Shown here: piece by piece, positions 12,156 through 22,900 of the stretch
Numbering within the stretch: position 1 is the stretch's first letter
How the letters are laid out: each line of letters opens with the position of its first letter
DNA from: Auanema rhodensis
Taxonomy: Eukaryota > Nematoda > Chromadorea > Rhabditida > Rhabditidae
Assembly: GCA_964057225.1 (NCBI GenBank)
Contig: OZ059900.1
Span: 10,178,501-10,242,500 of the forward strand
Direction: 5' to 3'
DNA length: 64,000 bases
Position numbers and translations under genes: made by a program
The notes under the pieces: generated by a model
Databases searched by the model: none
Told to the model about the DNA's origin: nothing
Seen by the model: the letters and a program-made list of their open reading frames with translations, nothing else

Positions 12156-12843
12156 ATTAATGACTTACGTGAGGGGTAAGATTTGGTCAATTGGTTTATT
12201 TTTTGTTTTTTCTATCTTTAAATTATTAAATATATATAAATAATAATAATAATAATAATAATGAGAAATATAAAGTTTTTATATAAAATCACAAAAAAAA
12301 ATTTTTTTCAGAATTTTTTTTCGAGTACCTGTGATCTTCATGAACTCATGTCAGTAGTGGTGCTCTTCCCCCCTTCATCAACTTATATACAAATATATTT
12401 TTAATATATAGTTCCATATGAATATATAGATAAAAAGAAACATTTGAAGGGAAATATTTAAAAAAAAATATAATATACCGTACACCACAACTCTCTAAAA
12501 TACATTTTCAGGAAAACGCCCAAATTTCTCATTTCAAATGAACTATAATGGTATGTGAAACATATAAAAGCTTTAACCATTTATAAAATTTTTATTTTCT
12601 TTATAACATCACAAATTGGAAAAATTATAAAAAGTCTTGCAGTCATCATAATCTTAAACAAGTTCTAATTCAAAAATAAAGAAACAAATCGCAGCATATT
12701 CACAAATACCTGCAACGAGAAGAAATAGAAAATGAAAAACAACTAAAAAACAGTCAAATTAATATTAATAAAATAAGTCAATATAATATCTTATATAATC
12801 ATTTTAAACAACTTAAAATCAACTTTATTCCCGCCTAATTCTT

Positions 12844-13500
12844 TATTTACTCACAGTTACTTATTTACATGCGCCACTTCTATGTTACCGTATCTCAAAA
12901 TTCTTGTTTTATCTCTCACACACCCTTATCAGCTGAAACTTTTTTCTTTTTCATTTAATTTTCATTACTGTATCTTTTTTGATCTAGTTCTAGAAAAAGC
13001 AGGAGAATCTATGGAAAGGCTAGTTAATGAGATAGAAATCATAGTAGATGTGCTCTCATTGTACAGACAATCATAGATCTGAACCATGACATGAGGCGCC
13101 GAATCACACAGAGAAACATGTGTGTAAATCAATGTAAATCACACATACAGGTTTGCATCAAAGCTTTGAGAGGAAAAGGAGTGGTTTGATTCTTTTTGAA
13201 CTCGGATTATATGAATTAAAATTAATTTATTTATTGTTATAGTTTCATTGTACAGTTATAAACAACAAACAAACTTTATTAAAAATTCCATTCAACACAA
13301 ACAATCATTTGAAAAATTTCAAAAAACCTATAACATGTAACAATAACAAATAGTATAACAAGATTAGAGAAGAAAACTTGATGAAACACTAGAGAAAAGA
13401 CGTCTATAAATAGAAAACCGTCTGACTTAAACATTTTCTTTTTATCAGAATTTCCCTAGAATTTCAACTTGCTCTTATCTTTGTAATACAATATTTTTTC
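12844..13500. other. Spacer between inverted repeat and repeat-exon gene
   Basis: Non-coding and AT-rich. The stretch just right of the repeat edge (TACTTATTTACA... then GTTACCGTATCTC) also occurs in diverged form at 16970-17010 and about 17670. The sequence at 12700-12840 (TACCTGCAACGAGAAG... ATTCCCGCCTA) likewise recurs at 16700-16760. A dispersed repeat therefore brackets the repeat-exon gene. The 3' UTR of that gene should lie just left of 13501. Confidence 0.45.
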
Positions 13501-16500
13501 TCACAACAAATTCAGTTCGGGTTCTTCGCTAGTGATGAACTTTCTTTCACCACCTGGCAGCATCAGAATGGTCGTAACAGTTCTATATCTAATGGGATTT
13601 GCAATATTATCAGAGTCGCGTACATTCTCCCTATTCTCGATGTCTAAAGCCGTCTCCATTGGGTTTTCATCAGCAAGCTCATGTACAGGAACATCTCCAG
13701 TAAGGTCGATAGTTTCCTCAAAAAAAAAACATTTTTTTCAATAACTGAGAGTAAAATGACTTACAATCCCGTTGTTTTCATCATCTGATTCATTGTCAAC
13801 TAACATATTCTGATTATCATTAGCCAGATCATAATGATTTCTCTAAAAAAATGAAATAATTATGAAAATTTATATTACAAGCTTGAATACCAAAGTATTC
13901 GAAGAATTGAAAGAGAAACGATTAGTATCATTATCAGCAATCTCATTTACGGGAACATCTCCAGTAAGGTCGATAGTTACCTAAAAAAAACATTTTTTTC
14001 AATAACTGAGAGTAAAATGACTTACAATCCCGTTGTTTTCATCATCTGATTCATTTACAACTAACATATTCTGATTATCATTAGCAAGATCATAATGACT
14101 TCTCTGGAAAAATGAAATAATTACAAATATTTATATTACAGGCTTGAATACCAAAGCATTCGAAGAATTCACAGAGAAACGATTAGTATCATCATCTGCA
14201 TCTTCTCCAGTAAGGTCGATAGTTTCCTAAAAAAAACATTTTTTTCAATAACTGAGAGTAAAATTACTTACAATTGCGTTGTTTTCATCATCTGATTCAT
14301 TTTCAACTAACATATTTTGGTTATTATTAGCCAGATCACGATAATTTCTCTAGAAAAATGAAATAATTATAAAATTTTATATTACAAGCATGAATACCCA
14401 AGTATTCGAAGAATTAAAGCAGAAACGATTAGTATCATCATCAGCAATCCCATGTACAGGAACATCTTCATTACGGTCGTTATCTTCCTTAAAAAAGCAA
14501 TTTTTCGATATTTGATTGAAAAATGACTTACGATTCCGCTGTTTTCATCATCTGATTCATTTTCAAAAAACATATTTTGATTATTATTAGCACGAGCATA
14601 ACGATTTCTCTGGAAAAATAAAAAAATTACAAATATTTATATTACAAGCTTGAATACCAAAGCATTGAAAAAGAAATGTCTAATTCTAGCAACAGCAGCC
14701 TGATAAGCATCATCTCCATCAAGGTCGTTATCTTCCTTGAAAAAGCAATTTTTCGATATTTGATTGAAAATGACTTACAATTCCGTTGTCTTCATCATCT
14801 GATTCATTTTCAACTAACATATTTTGATTATTATTATCAAGATCACGATAATTTCTCTAGAAAAATTAAATAATTATAAAATTTTATATTACAGGCTTGA
14901 ATACCAAAGTATTCGAAGAATTGAAAGAGAAACGATTAGTATCATCATCAGCATCTTCTTCAGTAAGGTCGATAGTTTCCTGAAAACAAACGTTTTTTTC
15001 AATAACTGAGTGAAAAATGACTTACAATTCCGTTGTCTTCATCATCTGATTCATTTTCAACTAACATATTTTGGTTATTATTAGCCAGATCACGATAATT
15101 TCTCTAGAAAAATGAAATAATTATAAAATTTTATATTACAAGCATGAATACCAAAGTATTCGGAGAATTGAAAGAGAAACGATTAGTATCATCATCAGCA
15201 ATCTCATTTACGGGAACATCTCCAGTAAGGTCGATAGTTTCCTAAAAAACAACATTTTTTTAATAACTGAGAGTAAAATGACTTACAATCCCGTTGTTTT
15301 CATCATCTGATTCATTTTCAACTAAAATATTCTGATTATCATTAGCCAGATCATAATGATTTCTCTGAAAAAATAAATTAATTATGAAAATTTATATTAC
15401 AAGCATGAATACCATAGTATTCGGAGAATTTAAGCAGAAACGATTAGTATCATCATCAGCAATCTCATGTACAGGAACATCTTCATTAAGGTCGTTATCT
15501 TCCTTAAAAAAGCAATTTTTCGATATTTGATTGAAAAATGACTTACAATTCCGCTGTTTTCATCATCTGATTCATTTTCAAAAAACATATTTTGATTATT
15601 ATTAGCACGAGCATAACGATTCCTCTGGAAAAATAAAATAATTATAAAAATTTATATTACAAGCATGAATACCAAAGTATTGAAAAAGAAATGTCTAATT
15701 CTAGCAATAGCAGCCTGCTGAGCAGCATCATCTCTATTATGGTTGTTATCTTCCTTGAAAAAGCAATTTTTCGATATTTGATTGAAAATTACTTACAATT
15801 CCGTTGTCTTCATCATCTGATTCATTTTCAACTAACATATTTTGGTTATTATTATCAAGATCACGATAATTTCTCTAGAAAAATGAAATAATTATAAAAT
15901 TTTATATTACAGGCTTGAATACCAAAGTATTGAAAAATAAATGTCTAATTCTAGCAACAGCAGCCTGATGTGCAGCATCATCTCCATTAAGGTTAACTTC
16001 CTTAAAAAAACATTTTTTCAATAACTGAGTGAATAATGACTTACATTTCCGTTGTCTTCATCATGTGTTTCATCTCCACCGGGCTTATTTTCATTGAGCA
16101 TTGATGAAAGTGAACATGTGTCTTCTTCGAGTATTTCAATGGATGTATCATTGACATTTTCTGGCATTGTGTCATTTTCCTGTGTTGGGTCTTCCTAGAA
16201 ATGAAAATCCTTCACAATTTCTTACTTTAAGCATATTTACCCAATACATTCCCATATCTTCAGAATCAGAAGCCATTTCTTCTTTTATCGAATTTTCTAA
16301 CAAGTCATGCTCATATATTTCTTCTACAGATGGATCATTGAAATCATCAGGATCTTGTGCTTTAGGTGCACATGGCACAACATTGTGAACTAAATCTTGT
16401 TCGGACAATCGATCCGCAGGGGGGTGAAGAAAAGGAACTGAGACGTCGACGTCCTCAACTTTAGGAGAAATGCCAGGGCACGGTACAAGTGATTGTTCAA

Positions 16501-16600
16501 ATGCTCGAATTATGAAATCAGATGCATTTTCAGGAACTCTATCGTTCATGGATAATTCAAATACATTATCTTTTCGTGGGGCAGAATGAGATCTTTCCAT
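13501..16600 (-). CDS. Repeat-exon acidic protein with IDLT (SIM-like) motifs
   Basis: Twenty-one exons, all joined in phase 0, give about 724 aa. Exon 1 (16241-16600, 120 aa) starts MERSHSAPRKDN; exon 2 (16045-16194, 50 aa) contains TSIEILEED. Nine A/B exon pairs follow: A exons encode 25-30 aa, B exons always 26 aa. The last exon (13501-13716) ends PGGERKFITSEE. A exons 4, 5, 8 and 9 and the last exon begin E/V-T-I-D-L-T followed by acidic residues, the layout of SUMO-interacting motifs. The other A exons have decayed to EDNDL or similar. B exons end in an acidic ESDDENNGI-type stretch. No signal peptide or membrane segment is seen. A nuclear SUMO-binding role is an inference; the family was not recognised. 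B exon donors are strong GTAAGT while A donors are weak GTATTC, so alternative splicing is plausible. Confidence 0.78.
13765..16000 (-). repeat. Nine tandem two-exon cassettes
   Basis: A exons: 15923-16000, 15673-15753, 15413-15502, 15152-15241, 14905-14979, 14658-14735, 14398-14487, 14152-14226, 13891-13980. B exons: 15797-15874, 15547-15624, 15287-15364, 15026-15103, 14779-14856, 14532-14609, 14272-14349, 14026-14103, 13765-13842. Exon and intron are duplicated together, with a period of about 245 bp. A exons fall into three types: 30 codons, 25 codons (internal loss of VPVxEI-type residues), and a distinct type encoding AAVARIRHFFFN. B types RNRYARA, RNYRDL and RNHYDLA are arranged so that pairs 2-3 resemble 6-7, evidence of duplication of multi-pair blocks. 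Confidence 0.85.
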
Positions 16601-17718
16601 CTTGAATATAGGGGTTGGTAATTATGCAAATAACAAATAAAAACAAGCTCACGATTGAGTATCAGTAATGAAAGAGTGAAAAGGCAGCAGTTGTTAATAC
16701 CTGCAACACGAAGCAATTGAAATTGAAAAAAAAAATAATGAAAGCAAAATATTCCCGCCTACGAACGAATAAAAATCAATAAAAATAAAATAAATTTGAA
16801 TATGTTATCATGAGAAATTTTCCCGCTTATCATAAGAGCACATTTTTCCGCTTATCATTAGAAATATCTTATTAGGACAGACGTATATAGTAAATTCAGC
16901 TTAACAACTGGGTGCTCTTTTGGTAATCATGTATAGAATAAGAATGCCTAAAACTTTTTTAATTTACAGCTACTTATTTACAGGTGCCCTTTCACAGTTA
17001 CCGTATCTCTTAAATATCCTAACCAGACATACGTATATAACAAATTCTGTTTAGCACTAGGTACTTCTCTTGCTAATTATGAATGAAAATATTGCAAACA
17101 TTGTTCAAAGAAATCGGGGCGTGGCATTTAAAATAACAAATAAAAATCAATAAAAATAAAATAAATTTGACTATGTTATCATGAGAAATTTTCCCGCTTA
17201 TCATTAGAGCACATTTTCCCGCTTATCATTAGAAATATCTTAACGGGACATACGTATATAGCAAATTCTGTTTAACAACAGGTCCTTCTCTTGCTAATTA
17301 TGAATGAAAATATTGCAAACATTGTTCAAAGAAATCGGGGCGTGGCATTTAAAATAACAAATAAAAATCAATAAAAATAAAATAAATTTGAATATGTTAT
17401 CATGAGAAATTTTCCCGCTTATCATTAGAGCACATTTTCCCGCTTATCATTAGAAATATCTTAACGGGACAGACGTATATAGTAAATTCAGCTTAACAAC
17501 TAGGTGCTCTTTTGGTAATCATGTATAGGAATATTGCAAACATTGTTCAAAGAAATCGGGGAATAGCAATTAAAATAATAAATAAAAATCAATAAAAACA
17601 AAATTAATTTGAATATGTTATTATGACAGATTTTCCCGCTTATCATTAGAGCACATACGTAATCACCTCAAGTTACCGTATCCCTTAATTCACTACACTT
17701 CAAATTCAAATTGCAAAA
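16601..17718. repeat. 221-bp tandem repeats upstream of the repeat-exon gene
   Basis: A unit containing TTTTCCCGCTTATCATTAG and CAAACATTGTTCAAAGAAATC recurs. The second motif starts at 17098, 17319 and 17540, a spacing of 221 bp. A partial unit begins near 16770, 371 bp before the next one. Units alternate between two versions of the middle (GGTCCTTCTCTTGC or GGTGCTCTTTTGG), which points to unequal exchange. The array lies immediately upstream of the minus-strand gene that starts at 16600 and may include its promoter. Confidence 0.8.
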
Positions 17719-17784
17719 GCTTCGGCACCCGGGATTCCCAAGCCGTCTCGGAACCAAGTACTAACCAAGCCCTGTCGCTTGACA
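17719..17784 (-). pseudogene. 5S rRNA 3' fragment, degenerate
   Basis: The plus strand reads CGGCACCCGGGATTCCCAAG and then CCGTCTCGGAACCAAGTACTAACC, matching the 3' half of the 5S gene on the minus strand. GGATCC has changed around the box C region and the rest is missing. Polymerase III control sequences are damaged, so it is a relic. Confidence 0.75.
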
Positions 17785-17899
17785 ATTGAACTCTCACTCT
17801 AGAGTCCAAGTATTGAGTTCGTTCGAATGAATGCGGTGTTATGCGTTAGAACACATTAATAAAGAACGATTTATTGAACGATAAATAACAAGTAAGTTA

Positions 17900-18030
17900 G
17901 GTTGAAATTGTTAATATTTTTTCTAATAAAGCATTCTACATCACACTATTTTTTGTATTTTTGATTCTCATCGAACAAATATCAAATCTATCGACATCGA
18001 ATAGCTTTGCTAAAGCTGCATATTTTTCTC
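17900..18030 (+). mobile_element. Solo, diverged end of the 365-bp TIR element
   Basis: GGTTGAAATTGTTAATATTT, TCTAATAAAGCATTCTACAT and ATCAAATCTATCGACATCGA match, with substitutions and small gaps, the terminal inverted repeats at 55396-55490 and 60190-60290. Only part of one end is present, without a partner nearby. It lies between two 5S relics, again linking this element family with 5S sequence. Confidence 0.6.
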
Positions 18031-18079
18031 AACATAATGAGCACGTGACAATATAAGGGGAAAGCTATACTTTAACTTC

Positions 18080-18130
18080 GCTTACGACGATACCTCGTCT
18101 AATCTGAACGGTCAAGCAACGTGGGCCTGT
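18080..18130 (+). pseudogene. 5S rRNA fragment with internal deletion
   Basis: CTTACGACGATACCTCG followed by TCTAATCTGAACGGTCAAGC and AACGTGGGCCTG matches 5S positions about 1-18 joined to about 40-70, with mismatches. The middle and the 3' half are absent. Together with 17719-17784 it looks like two ends of one disrupted 5S-bearing unit. Confidence 0.6.
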
Positions 18131-18198
18131 CACGGTCTATTCGATAAGACGTAGGTTTGTTACTGTAGCTTGTTTTTTCTTACATTTATCCAATCCCC

Positions 18199-18244
18199 TG
18201 AACCATCTGGTGCCTCCCTATAAAAGGATGAACCAGATGGTTCA
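18199..18244. other. 13-bp perfect stem hairpin
   Basis: TGAACCATCTGGT at 18199-18211 pairs perfectly with ACCAGATGGTTCA at 18232-18244 around a 20-nt loop that contains TATAAAAGG. It lies about 200 bp upstream of the broken coiled-coil gene. It could be a transposon scar or an RNA hairpin; no function can be assigned. Confidence 0.5.
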
Positions 18245-18445
18245 AATTCAGGATATTTTGATTAGTTACTTGAGAAAGGAACGTATAAAAAAAGTTAAAA
18301 AAAAACTGCCAATGAAATACACTCCGAAGAACTCGTAATATAAATCTTCACTTGTCAATAAACAATCTGCGGATAAAAATCTGAATCTGAAACATCCGCT
18401 GCGGAAGGCAAAATTAATGTCCTAAGTCTAGAGATATATTCTCCA

Positions 18446-18941
18446 GATGGACAGAGAGCTAGAATTCGTGAATAAACTGAGTTCTAAGTTTGAAAACTAC
18501 AACAAAATGACCGAGTACTCTAAAATGTCTGAGCCGTTAAATCAAATAATTGCGCAAGAGAATGAATGCGCAAGAGTTTAAAGTTACTTAACTACTCTGG
18601 TGAATAAACTCCAGTCAATTGAAACAATTAAAAGAAATTTTTAGGAAGTTTGTGAGCTTTAAGAAGAAGAGCACCAAAAAGAATTAAACAAAAAATTCGC
18701 AAAAATAGAAGAATGTGAAAGGGGAGGCATCCGTGGCAATGACACGCTAATTATACTGGAATTGAATGACAAATTGATATTCTTAAAAAATCTCATTGAT
18801 AAAAACAAAGAAAAAAGCAAAGATATGAAAATACAACTTGAATTACAACCACTTCGTGAAGGAATTGAATATGCAGAAGATAAGGAATATGAAAATTCTA
18901 CAAATGAGGTGCAGGAAAAATTGAACATGGCCCAAATTTAA
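18446..18941 (+). pseudogene. Broken coiled-coil gene
   Basis: ATG at 18446 opens MDRELEFVNKLSSKF. After a probable intron (GTTTAA...TTTTTAG) the same frame continues EVCEL, a TAA stop, then EEEHQKELNKKFAKIEEC, and runs to a stop at 18939-18941. The heptad-like charged sequence on both sides of the TAA shows one disrupted coiled-coil protein of about 140 aa. It resembles in composition the intact gene at 19361-19984, which is in the opposite direction, but the two are not obviously alignable. A sequencing error at the TAA would restore a gene. Confidence 0.5.
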
Positions 18942-19360
18942 ACGCAACAGCTGTCATGATGATCACAACATTTCAGTTTGAATAAATTTATCACCAACAT
19001 CTTTTTACAAAAGGGTAATGATGATCAAAAGACTAGAAATAGTCAAACAATTGGTCCAAAAAAGCACGTGAAGAACCCTAGAACCCCTTAATCAGTTCAA
19101 ATCAATGAGTGATAGAAAACATGAGATACATTTAGACCTTTATTTTTTGAATATTCTTTACACCTATTGTATACATTGTTGTTTTCTAATTGTTGTACTT
19201 CCTTCTACCTTATTCAACCCATAAAATCACATTTATTCTGTAATAAAAGTTTTTATTAAAAATTACAAATAAATTGTAAAAGTTCTCGATAAAACATTGT
19301 AAGCTTAATGATTGTTAAGTTCAAAGATGCGGCGATTTTCTTTACTGAAAGTGGATCAAT

Positions 19361-19984
19361 TTACAATGTTGAGAGGGTAAAAACTAACTGTTTTTCTTTC
19401 AATACATTCCTAATTGTTCTAAAATGTTGTCTATGAATATCAAGCTCATCGATAAGATTTTGAGGAACAGTTTTTCCCGTTTTGTGATGCTCTTGAATTT
19501 CAGTAGAAAGAAATTTGATGTAGTCTGTGATCATGAAGAAGAGCTTCCTGTATTCAATCTGCATCAAGTAACTGAATTTTTGCTCTATAGTACAGTTGGT
19601 TGTCATTAGTTCAATTTTTCTTCTAAGGCAGGACAATGTTTTTTCCCTTTCGTGCACTTCAGCTGCGAGTTTATTGCAGAGAACAAGATTTGTTATCATC
19701 TCATTTTCCGTAGCTAGCAGTCTTTCGTGCATATCTTCAATGCCATTGGCATAGCTTGGATCCATCATTCGAACCAGCTCCATGTTGTGGGCACGTGTCT
19801 TTTTAATATTGCTAATAAAGTAAATTTCCTCCTTCCTTTCATCAATTTCTGTTTGAATTTTATCATCATAATACTTCTCATACATAGTTAGCGCGTCGAA
19901 ATCACCAAAAAAAGGAGCAATAAGTGCCTACAAAACTAAAATACATTAAGTTGAGTTTAAATTTATTTACCATAGCGTTCAGTT
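19361..19984 (-). CDS. Coiled-coil protein, unrecognised family
   Basis: The start codon ATG lies alone at the end of a first exon (about 19973, followed by GTAAAT). It splices to an exon from about 19928 to 19361 that reads ALIAPFFGDFDALTMYEKYY at its start. The product is about 190 aa, almost wholly helical and charged, with predicted coiled coils through residues 25-110 and a C-terminal helical part around EYRKLFFMITDYIKFL. No catalytic motif, signal peptide or membrane segment is seen. A relative fragment lies at 59184-59540, sharing APxxxDxD near the N-terminus and an A-N-G-M/I motif. The family seems to travel with the repeats of this window. Function unknown. Confidence 0.6.
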
Positions 19985-19989
19985 TTAAT

Positions 19990-22900
19990 GTTAATTTGAA
20001 ATTACAAGTAAAGTATCACCTATAAAATTTTAATTATTATCAGAAAATTGAAAACAAAAATTATAAATAAGAAATGATACTTAATAAATTTAATTAATAG
20101 ATTGAGTAGTTAGTTTGCAAACATAATAACAAGTTGCAAGGTTGCATGATTTGCTAGATCTATAATTATGTTCAAAATTATAGTAATTGTGGTCTATTAA
20201 CATGTAGTGACGAGTTAAATTGGATTAAAACTTAGTGCACTACATTAATAAAACTTATATTCTAGATATAATCGATTCGATTGAGATTAAAAGAAAATGA
20301 AATATAATTTAAATTTGGGCTAAATTGACAAATGAAAGTGTTATCAGTGCTGACGACCGAAAAGAAAATCATAATTCAATCTAAAATACAAATGGAATAT
20401 CATTTTTAAGATTTGGAGAGTTTCATTGGCTTCATATTGTAGCGAACGAGAACGTACTCCATATATAGAGATATACTTATCATTCAACCTTATTCACTTA
20501 ATAGTAATCAGAATAATGCGTATTTCTTTTTATACTAACGAGCAGATGTGCATGGACGTGTTTAATAATTAAGAGAATAAAGTAAGACAACAACAAACAG
20601 AGAAACAAAACAATGAATATATAGAGAAACAAATACTGATAAACTGTTCAAATTGCCATTTAGTCCCTCCAATCCCGCGTGACAATAGAGCGTCAAAAGA
20701 GGTAAGTTGGCTCGAACATTAACTTATTGCCAGCTTTTGTATTTTGGTCCTGTCCATCAACAGAGCGTCTTATATGTATGTTAATTTTATGTTTTACTAG
20801 CTCAATGTATATTGATGTATCAATGAAGCTCGAATATTTTCAATAAAAAAATTTTCTTCAATTTGATTTCAATGTTTTCTGTCTTTGAACTGGGTACTCG
20901 TCGTCTTCAGAATTGCACAGCAAGGCGGATATGTCGATATAATCATTTTTCAACAACGTTCTTGCCTTTCAATTCGCGTATGTACCTGGAAAGCCTCAAA
21001 AAGCAAAACATAGAGAATTACAGCGCTATTATTTCATTTTGTTCTTACAGTAATCATTTAATGTCTATGAAGAGTGTATAACAATTGCAATTATCTTCTT
21101 TTCTAATTGAAATATGAATCTTATTCAGAATTGTCATCTTTATACTTCTGAACGAGATAGTTATGATATTTCTGAAAAAAATTTCTCTTGAAAATACAAC
21201 GCTTTTCAAAAGCTATCAATACTAATCTCGAAAGAAAAATTCCTCTGAGAATACATTGTTCTATATGATGTTACTAAGCACCCAATGTTAACTTCTGGTA
21301 TTCTTGTGATTGCCAAAGATTATAGTTTCTAAAACATTTTTGATAACCTAATAGGAATAAAAACTAATAAATATAATTGTTATTTCGATTCCCTGAAATA
21401 TATTAGTCCACTGAAAACCAAAAACTTAACCGAGGTAGCTTAGATAAGGTTCAATGTCATTTTTTCGAGTTTACTGAATGGATCGGTATACAATGTAAAA
21501 GGTAACGCAAGGAATGTGAGAAATAGATGCAGCATGGCTGACCCAAGAATATGAAACAGCGAATGAGATAGAGTGCTAGTTATGGAGAAATTGAGATAGC
21601 AATATCTAAAACGAAACACAGAGTGAGATAACCCCGCGAGCAGAAGAAAGGTAATACATAGACGGGATAAGAATCCAAGATATCAGATTTCAGTTCAGTA
21701 TTCTTTCAAGTTAGCTTACGGAATAATGAGAAAAAAAAAGGATAACGAGAAGTTGAAGGTAAATGATCCAGGTAACAAAAAAAAGAGAAAAGGTCGGAAA
21801 ACTGAAGCTTTTCTTATGTATAGAGTTCAAGAAACATATGCAACACGATGATGAGAGTACATAGAAAGTGTAGAGCTCAAGAGAAATGAAAAGACGGCAA
21901 AAAAGAATGTGATATTTTAGAGATGAAAAGAAAAGTGAGACGAAAAAAGAGCTAAGCTCAGTGAAGAAGAACGCTAATTTTTGAGCTCAAACTTATCAGA
22001 CCTATTGCTTTGAGGTGATGTTTTCAAATTTCATTTTAAAATATTTCAATTATTCATCTGTAATGCATAACAATGTATCTGAACTATTAGTTATAACTTT
22101 ACAAACTTGCTCAAGTTTTGAATATTCAGTTACACTGATTGGATTATTAATTAAATGATTCTTCAAAATATGCGTTTCATTATTGATTTTCATCTTGTAT
22201 TCCTGTAATGCTTATTGCATAATACCTAGCCGAGTATATACTTCTTGAATTCTCACTCTTATTCTTCAAATACATACTTAAGTGTTATGAAATGTAAGAG
22301 ACTGATGTATGTTTACTATATGTAATATACAATTCTCTATCACTATTCATCAGCACAGATAATTTCTTTAATTTGTATGTTTAAGCTTTAAGCATGCCCG
22401 CTAAGCATGTTTAAGCTGTAAATCAAGCTGATGTTTTTCAATTTTGATCTCCAAAAACCTTAGCATTGTTTTTCAATTAAATTTATTTATCTCATCAACG
22501 CTGAGCTATTTTTTTTGTTCTTTTTTAGCTGTTATGTCAATCTCATTTCAATTAGTTTCTTCAGATCATTTTTGAAAACTAAATAAACTTTCAAAACCAA
22601 TACTGATAATGTTACTATAATCTGAAACATCCAGCTGACAAATAATTAAAAATAATTATAATAATTACTTTGATCATTCAAATATATATTTAAGAATATT
22701 GATTAGATTGAACTGAATTATTTCATTTCTTCTTATTTTATTTTTATTTTTAATTTGTTCATCTTCCACTACTGAATTGACTATTATGTAGCATTACTTT
22801 TTAATTTTTGTGAGAATATCAACAAGTTACGAAGAATTCATTAACATATTGTTCGAGTATCTTTTCTCTTTTTGCAAACTGTTTGAGAAAAGAGCAAAAG

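Larger units (their letters stand above)
4694..12843. repeat. 8.1-kb inverted repeat carrying U2 and 5S genes
   Basis: The left edge at 4694 (AAGAATTAGGCGGG) pairs with the right edge at 12843, and pairing continues inward almost to the centre. From outside in, each arm holds a region that contains a splice-like site, an AAT microsatellite, a U2 promoter and U2 gene, tandem U2 tails, 5S sequence and the foldback core. The unpaired centre is about 8367-8721. The arms differ in three visible ways: the right has seven U2 tail units against six, a full 5S gene against a 28-nt stub, and about 100 extra bases near 12450-12550. Similarity is otherwise very high, so the duplication is young or is kept uniform by gene conversion. 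It could also be an assembly artefact. Confidence 0.85.

Noticed and set aside
13532-15891. Plus-strand open frames across the repeat-exon gene, such as 14676-14873 and 15691-15891
   Set aside because: They lie opposite the well-supported minus-strand exons and read across their splice sites.
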